DNA of 64,000 nucleotides from Bacillus nitratireducens (GTDB lineage Bacteria; Bacillota; Bacilli; Bacillales; Bacillaceae_G), in NCBI RefSeq assembly GCF_001884135.1, contig NZ_MAOC01000087.1, forward strand, positions 1-64,000. The letters are read 5' to 3'. A program made the position numbers and the translations under genes. This document shows positions 60,476 through 64,000 of the stretch, in pieces (position 1 is the stretch's first letter; each line of letters begins with the position of its first letter). A model generated the notes under the pieces. It saw only the letters and a list, made by a program, of their open reading frames with translations, did no database searches and was not told the origin of the DNA.

Positions 60476-61454
60476 AATGTGGAAGCAATTCTAATTTCTT
60501 TCGAAGTTTTTCTTCGCTGAAAATCCATCCCGTATATGAACTAATAATATTTAAATTTTGATCGAGCTGAACGATTGCGACGAATGGATAATAATCTTTG
60601 CTTCGATACCGCAAATCAATGAACCGAACTTCATAATAGTTATCATAATCGAAAATATCCCAGCGATATACAGGTGAAAAAGATAAGAAAGCAGATATAT
60701 TTTCATCTCTCACAGCAGCCTGCATAATGGCAGTATTCGGGAACGGTACGCGATCAAATTTATCGTATACAAGGATGTTACCGCGGTGCCATCTTGCGAC
60801 GTAGTAATGTTCCGTTGTAACGACGGCTAAATGATAATGATAAAATTTGTAAGAAGGAGAAATAATTACTTTCTCTACATTTTTGAAACGTTTGTATACT
60901 ACACTTTTAATATTTCGATGCATCATAACGCGGCCGATGTAGTAAACAAACATTAATATATACGCTGCTAAAGCAGTATATCCTTTATGTGATCCGACAA
61001 GCATACAAGCAATCGCAAGTATATGGATAAAGAAAATGACAGTATCGAAAGTATTAATTATGCCAAGTGCTACCCATTTTTTGGTGAAGGGCCTTAATGC
61101 TTGTGTACCATAGGCATTGAAAATATCCACAAAGACATGAAGAAAGACGGCAATAAATGACCAAAGTAGTAGATGCAAATATGGAGCGTCTGAAAAGAAG
61201 GCGAACGAGATGCCACTTATAAGGAATGACCAAAGAATTACTGCAGGAATGGAATGAGTAATCCCGCGATGATTTCTTATATATTTAGCGTTATTACGCA
61301 ATTTTAAAACTGTATCGATATCAGGAATATTGGAACCAGCAATTGTTGCAAGCATCACTGCTTGAGGCCCAATATCACTTTGTGCTATGGTTGGATCTAA
61401 TGTTGCCAAACTGCCTAGAGTAACGCCCATAACAAGGTGAGTGGCTGTGTCCAT
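60474..61454 (-). CDS. yfhP: DUF457-family membrane-bound metal-dependent hydrolase (YfhP)
   Basis: 326 residues. The YdjM/DUF457 fold begins MDTATHLVMGVTLGSLATLD with His6. Further conserved His/Asp residues are in GSNIPDIDTVLKLR (about 50-63), NHRGITHSIP (about 71-80) and LHVFVDIFNAYGTQ; four to five membrane helices lie in the first 190 residues and a soluble domain follows. B. subtilis YfhP is described as a hydrolase or regulator with DNA-related roles that are not settled. GGAGGTGG precedes ATG 61454. Confidence 0.87.
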   Translation of the reverse strand: MDTATHLVMGVTLGSLATLDPTIAQSDIGPQAVMLATIAGSNIPDIDTVLKLRNNAKYIRNHRGITHSIPAVILWSFLISGISFAFFSDAPYLHLLLWSFIAVFLHVFVDIFNAYGTQALRPFTKKWVALGIINTFDTVIFFIHILAIACMLVGSHKGYTALAAYILMFVYYIGRVMMHRNIKSVVYKRFKNVEKVIISPSYKFYHYHLAVVTTEHYYVARWHRGNILVYDKFDRVPFPNTAIMQAAVRDENISAFLSFSPVYRWDIFDYDNYYEVRFIDLRYRSKDYYPFVAIVQLDQNLNIISSYTGWIFSEEKLRKKLELLPH

Positions 61455-61603
61455 AGAAATCCACCTCCGTTTTTTATTAATGTAACTCTTTTTATTCGAT
61501 ACCTCAAGTCCTTTGCCTTCTATTTCCTATGTCATCTTACTTAAATTTTTTCCTAAAATCTTTATAATAGTACGTATATGCAAAAAAATGAGGGGGATCA
61601 AGT

Positions 61604-62701
61604 TTGACACTTGAAATATTAAATAAGTTTAACATAGAGCAGTTTCAAAATGATTTAATTGGTTGGTTTGAAAAAGAACAACGTGATTTACCGTGGCGAA
61701 AAAATAAAGATCCATACCGTGTTTGGGTTTCGGAAATTATGTTACAGCAAACAAGGGTGGAAGCTGTAAAACCATATTACGCAAATTTTATGGGGAAGTT
61801 TCCTACACTTGAAGCGTTAGCAAATGCCGATGATGAAGAAGTATTAAAAGCATGGGAAGGCTTAGGATATTATTCTAGAGCGCGAAATTTACACACGGCT
61901 GTAAAAGAGGTAAAAGAAGTATATGGCGGGATAGTACCGAGTGATGTAAAGAAAATCGAAAAACTAAAAGGAGTGGGACCATATACAAAAGGTGCCATTT
62001 TAAGCATTGCATACGGTATACCAGAGCCGGCGGTTGATGGAAACGTTATGCGTGTATTATCTCGTATTTTATCAGTATGGGATGACATTGCAAAACCCAA
62101 AACTAGAAAAGTGTTTGAAGAGATTGTGCGTGAAATTATTTCGGCTAAAAATCCATCTTATTTTAATCAAGGTTTGATGGAATTAGGAGCATTAATTTGT
62201 ATACCGAAAAATCCATCTTGCTTACTTTGCCCTGTACGTGAACATTGCCGAGGATATGCTGAAGGCGTTCAAAAGGAGTTACCAGTAAAAAGTAAAGCGA
62301 AGGCTCCTACGATGGTACCGATTGTTGCAGGGGTACTTCAAACGGAAGATGGTCGTTACGTCATTAATAAACGTCCAAGTACCGGATTATTAGCTAACAT
62401 GTGGGAGTTTCCGAATGCCGAACTTGGCGAAGGGATTCGGAATCAGAAGGAACAGCTTACAGATTATATGAAAGAAAAATTTGAGCTTTCGATTTCTATT
62501 GAAGAATACGCAATGAATGTGCAACATACGTTTACACATCGCACTTGGGATATATTCGTATTTTACGGAAAAGTAACCGGTGATATTGTTGAAACAGATA
62601 CATTGAAATTTGTATCAAAAGAAGCATTCGAACAGTTACCTTTCTCTAAATCACATCGTACAATTTACGAAAATTGTGTGGAGAAAATTACAATGCAATA
62701 A
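61604..62701 (+). CDS. mutY: A/G-specific adenine DNA glycosylase MutY
   Basis: 365 residues from TTG 61604, behind GAGGGGGA. Removes adenine mispaired with 8-oxoguanine. Catalytic Glu44 is in [10 protein letters not shown] and Asp145 in PAVDGNVMR, with the helix-hairpin-helix [12 protein letters not shown] at about 121-132. The [4Fe-4S] cysteines are C199-x6-C206-x2-C209-x5-C215. A NUDIX-like C-terminal domain (about 230-360) recognises 8-oxoG. Divergent from yfhP, as in B. subtilis (yfhQ). Confidence 0.96.
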   Translation: MTLEILNKFNIEQFQNDLIGWFEKEQRDLPWRKNKDPYRVWVSEIMLQQTRVEAVKPYYANFMGKFPTLEALANADDEEVLKAWEGLGYYSRARNLHTAVKEVKEVYGGIVPSDVKKIEKLKGVGPYTKGAILSIAYGIPEPAVDGNVMRVLSRILSVWDDIAKPKTRKVFEEIVREIISAKNPSYFNQGLMELGALICIPKNPSCLLCPVREHCRGYAEGVQKELPVKSKAKAPTMVPIVAGVLQTEDGRYVINKRPSTGLLANMWEFPNAELGEGIRNQKEQLTDYMKEKFELSISIEEYAMNVQHTFTHRTWDIFVFYGKVTGDIVETDTLKFVSKEAFEQLPFSKSHRTIYENCVEKITMQ

Positions 62702-62704
62702 ATG

Positions 62705-62742
62705 AAAAAAACGTGTTCTAGAACTTTGGAACACGTTTTTTT
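62705..62742 (+). terminator. Terminator of mutY
   Basis: AAAAAAACGTGTTC / GAACACGTTTTTTT stem. Confidence 0.87.
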
Positions 62743-62783
62743 ATTGGGAGAAATTTGTATTTCGAGGCTAAAAATCGATGCTT

Positions 62784-62960
62784 TTATAATCCGCCACGTG
62801 ATTCGATTTCTTTCACAATTTCTTTATAAATCGTTTGTCCCTCTACATTTAGATAAGGCATAATTTGCTGAAATGAATGATGAAAATGAGCTAATTCATC
62901 CTTGTTCCATTCATTTTTGGAAATCATAGTTAGCTCAGTCATATCACGTCCAGTATACAT
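62784..62960 (-). CDS. yfhS: YfhS-like small protein
   Basis: 58 residues from ATG 62960, with GGAGGTGGG upstream. The product starts MYTGRDMTELTMISKNEWNK and ends EIVKEIESRGGL; it is soluble, with several His and Met residues. B. subtilis has yfhS at this point between mutY and sspE, and I assign the name mainly from gene order. Function unknown. Confidence 0.7.
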   Translation of the reverse strand: MYTGRDMTELTMISKNEWNKDELAHFHHSFQQIMPYLNVEGQTIYKEIVKEIESRGGL

Positions 62961-63085
62961 ATTCCCACCTCCATCATATGTAGTTTGAATGAGTGATAAG
63001 AGATATATTCGTGAATTTTTTTAAAGAAAATTAAGGATAACTTCTAAGTGAATGGGTTACATTATTGATTGTGGAGGTGAGAAAG

Positions 63086-63367
63086 ATGAGTAAAAAACAA
63101 CAAGGTTATAATAAGGCAACTTCTGGTGCTAGCATTCAAAGTACAAATGCTAGCTATGGTACAGAGTTTGCAACTGAAACGAATGTACAAGCAGTAAAAC
63201 AAGCGAACGCACAATCAGAGGCACAGAAAGCACAAGCTTCTGCTGCTCAAAGTGCAAATGCTAGTTATGGTACAGAGTTTGCAACTGAAACAGATGTGCA
63301 TGCAGTGAAAAAACAAAATGCACAATCAGCTGCAAAACAATCACAATCTTCTAGCTCAAATCAGTAA
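63086..63367 (+). CDS. sspE: Gamma-type small acid-soluble spore protein
   Basis: 93 residues from ATG 63086, with GGAGGTGAG upstream. It is Gln/Ala/Ser/Asn-rich and contains two direct repeats, [12 protein letters not shown] (about residues 20-31 and 57-68), each carrying an EFATE-like site for the germination protease GPR. Gamma-SASP does not bind DNA and serves as an amino-acid store used at germination. It is normally SigG-transcribed; I could not settle a promoter. Terminator follows. Confidence 0.96.
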   Translation: MSKKQQGYNKATSGASIQSTNASYGTEFATETNVQAVKQANAQSEAQKAQASAAQSANASYGTEFATETDVHAVKKQNAQSAAKQSQSSSSNQ

Positions 63368-63372
63368 TGAAA

Positions 63373-63405
63373 GAAAAACACTTCTCCGTTCGAGAGAAGT
63401 GTTTT
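63373..63405 (+). terminator. Terminator of sspE
   Basis: AAAACACTTCTC / GAGAAGTGTTTT stem. Confidence 0.87.
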
Positions 63406-63555
63406 CTATGTGTGCAGGAGTCATTGTAATGAAAATAAAGGGAACGACATAACTTCTAATAAGTCAACAAATGTAGTCAAAGGAGAAAGAAGTGCGCGAT
63501 TAGAAATATGTAATAGGAATTATAACTAGCGAATGAATTTAAAAGGGGGTAAGTG

Positions 63556-63810
63556 ATGAACGATTTTGATAAGTTGGTAGGAGAGCAGTTGGAAACGATG
63601 GATGAGCTTTTAAAGTTACAATCGCATTTAGAGAAGTATCAGCAAATTGAAATGAGTGAAAGGGATACGTGCGATAAAAAAGAATTGCATTTTATCCGTC
63701 AAGAAATATATAGAACAGAAATAGCATTAAAACTTTTACATGAAAAATTTGAACAGCAAACGAATAATGTGATTCAATCTTTTGAAACCGAAAAAATAAT
63801 TTCAAATTAA
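63556..63810 (+). CDS. ygaB: YgaB-family coiled-coil protein
   Basis: 84 residues from ATG 63556, behind AAGGGGGT; the in-frame GTG 63553 is only 2 nt from it. NDFDKLVGEQLETMDELLKL is followed by continuous charged helix (coiled coil) to the end. Length, composition and position after sspE match YgaB of B. subtilis, whose function is unknown. Cytosolic. Confidence 0.82.
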   Translation: MNDFDKLVGEQLETMDELLKLQSHLEKYQQIEMSERDTCDKKELHFIRQEIYRTEIALKLLHEKFEQQTNNVIQSFETEKIISN

Positions 63811-63837
63811 GGGTGAGATATGTTGTTGATTTTAGGT

Positions 63838-63879
63838 GAAAAGTCCTTTCTTAAACAGAGGTGAGGGGGCTTTTCTTTT
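63838..63879 (+). terminator. Terminator of ygaB
   Basis: GAAAAG-TCC / GGG-CTTTTC stem followed by TTTTTG. Confidence 0.6.
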
Positions 63880-63916
63880 TGTTATATCTTCGCTTGATCT
63901 TCTAAAATACGTATTG

Positions 63917-64000
63917 CTAATTCATAGAAAATGTTCCTTCGTTAAAAGGGTTAGTGATGTGGTATTCAATAATACAAACTTCATTATATTCCTCATGAAA
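63917..64000 (-). pseudogene. Possible broken or partial minus-strand gene at right edge
   Basis: Reading in from the edge, one minus-strand frame gives FHEEYNEVCIIEYHITNPFN then a stop at 63917-63919, while the next frame carries on with YELAIRILEDQAKI to a stop at about 63886. This looks like a protein C-terminus interrupted by a one-base shift, but too little is visible to be sure. Confidence 0.3.

Overview
This is a low-GC Firmicute chromosome segment, almost certainly from the Bacillus cereus group. The grounds are near-complete recognisable orthologues in B. subtilis-like blocks (yce, yfk, yfj, yfh), AT-rich third positions with strong AGGAGG-type ribosome sites, gamma- and K-type small acid-soluble spore proteins, and copies of a ~150 bp palindromic element matching the B. 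cereus-group repeat bcr1, flanked by TTTAT duplications. No phage, insertion-sequence transposase, rRNA operon or CRISPR array was seen.

Layout. 1-1.4 kb: a secreted Gly/Ser-repeat protein cut by the window edge and a ROK sugar kinase. 1.4-7.1 kb: a yceCDEFGH-type tellurite/stress block (three TerD proteins, TerC, YceG, TelA). 7.1-14.4 kb: a Ca2+ P-type ATPase, the yfkK/yfkJ-yfkI-yfkH group and a PfeT-type metal ATPase with a PerR-like box. 14.5-21.9 kb: a region rich in bcr1 copies holding an EamA permease, a YhhN protein, a signal peptidase, a large TPR/dynamin-like protein whose stop codon lies inside a bcr1 copy, DedA, and a small EamA protein under a Fur-like box. 22-32 kb: Ca2+/H+ antiporter, yfkD, radical SAM YfkAB, class I fumarase, the spore cortex deacetylase PdaA, an AlkA-like glycosylase, an RlmCD/TrmA-family methyltransferase and TruA. 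32-38 kb: a RocR-like sigma-54 activator facing a clear -24/-12 promoter that drives a lipoyl-like orphan and an amino-acid permease, then an M20 peptidase. 38-43.7 kb: YtaF, glutaminase, a GlcNAc PTS transporter with two cre sites, and a beta-lactamase-fold protein. 43.9-49.8 kb: a tightly coupled six-gene operon of two DUF2642-like proteins, two 515-residue tandem-GT2 glycosyltransferases, a nucleotide-sugar dehydrogenase and an epimerase. 50-55 kb: pflB, pflA and ugtP. 55-64 kb: the yfh block, including recX, sspK, mutY, sspE and six genes of under 60 codons.

Two intergenic regions stand out. At 54928-55118, between the convergent ugtP and yfhE genes, seven DnaA-box-like 9-mers lie within 191 bp, a probable DnaA titration or replication-control locus away from any dnaA gene. 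At 56049-56201 on the minus strand, a tRNA-like RNA with a defective acceptor stem runs into a strong intrinsic terminator whose 5' arm is the tRNA-like 3' side. Only 33 nt separate this terminator from a GNAT acetyltransferase gene, which suggests a tRNA-like attenuator or a tRNA-like RNA/GNAT pair.

No searches or folding programs were run. Family names come from recognised motifs, lengths and gene order; starts were chosen from visible ribosome binding sites.
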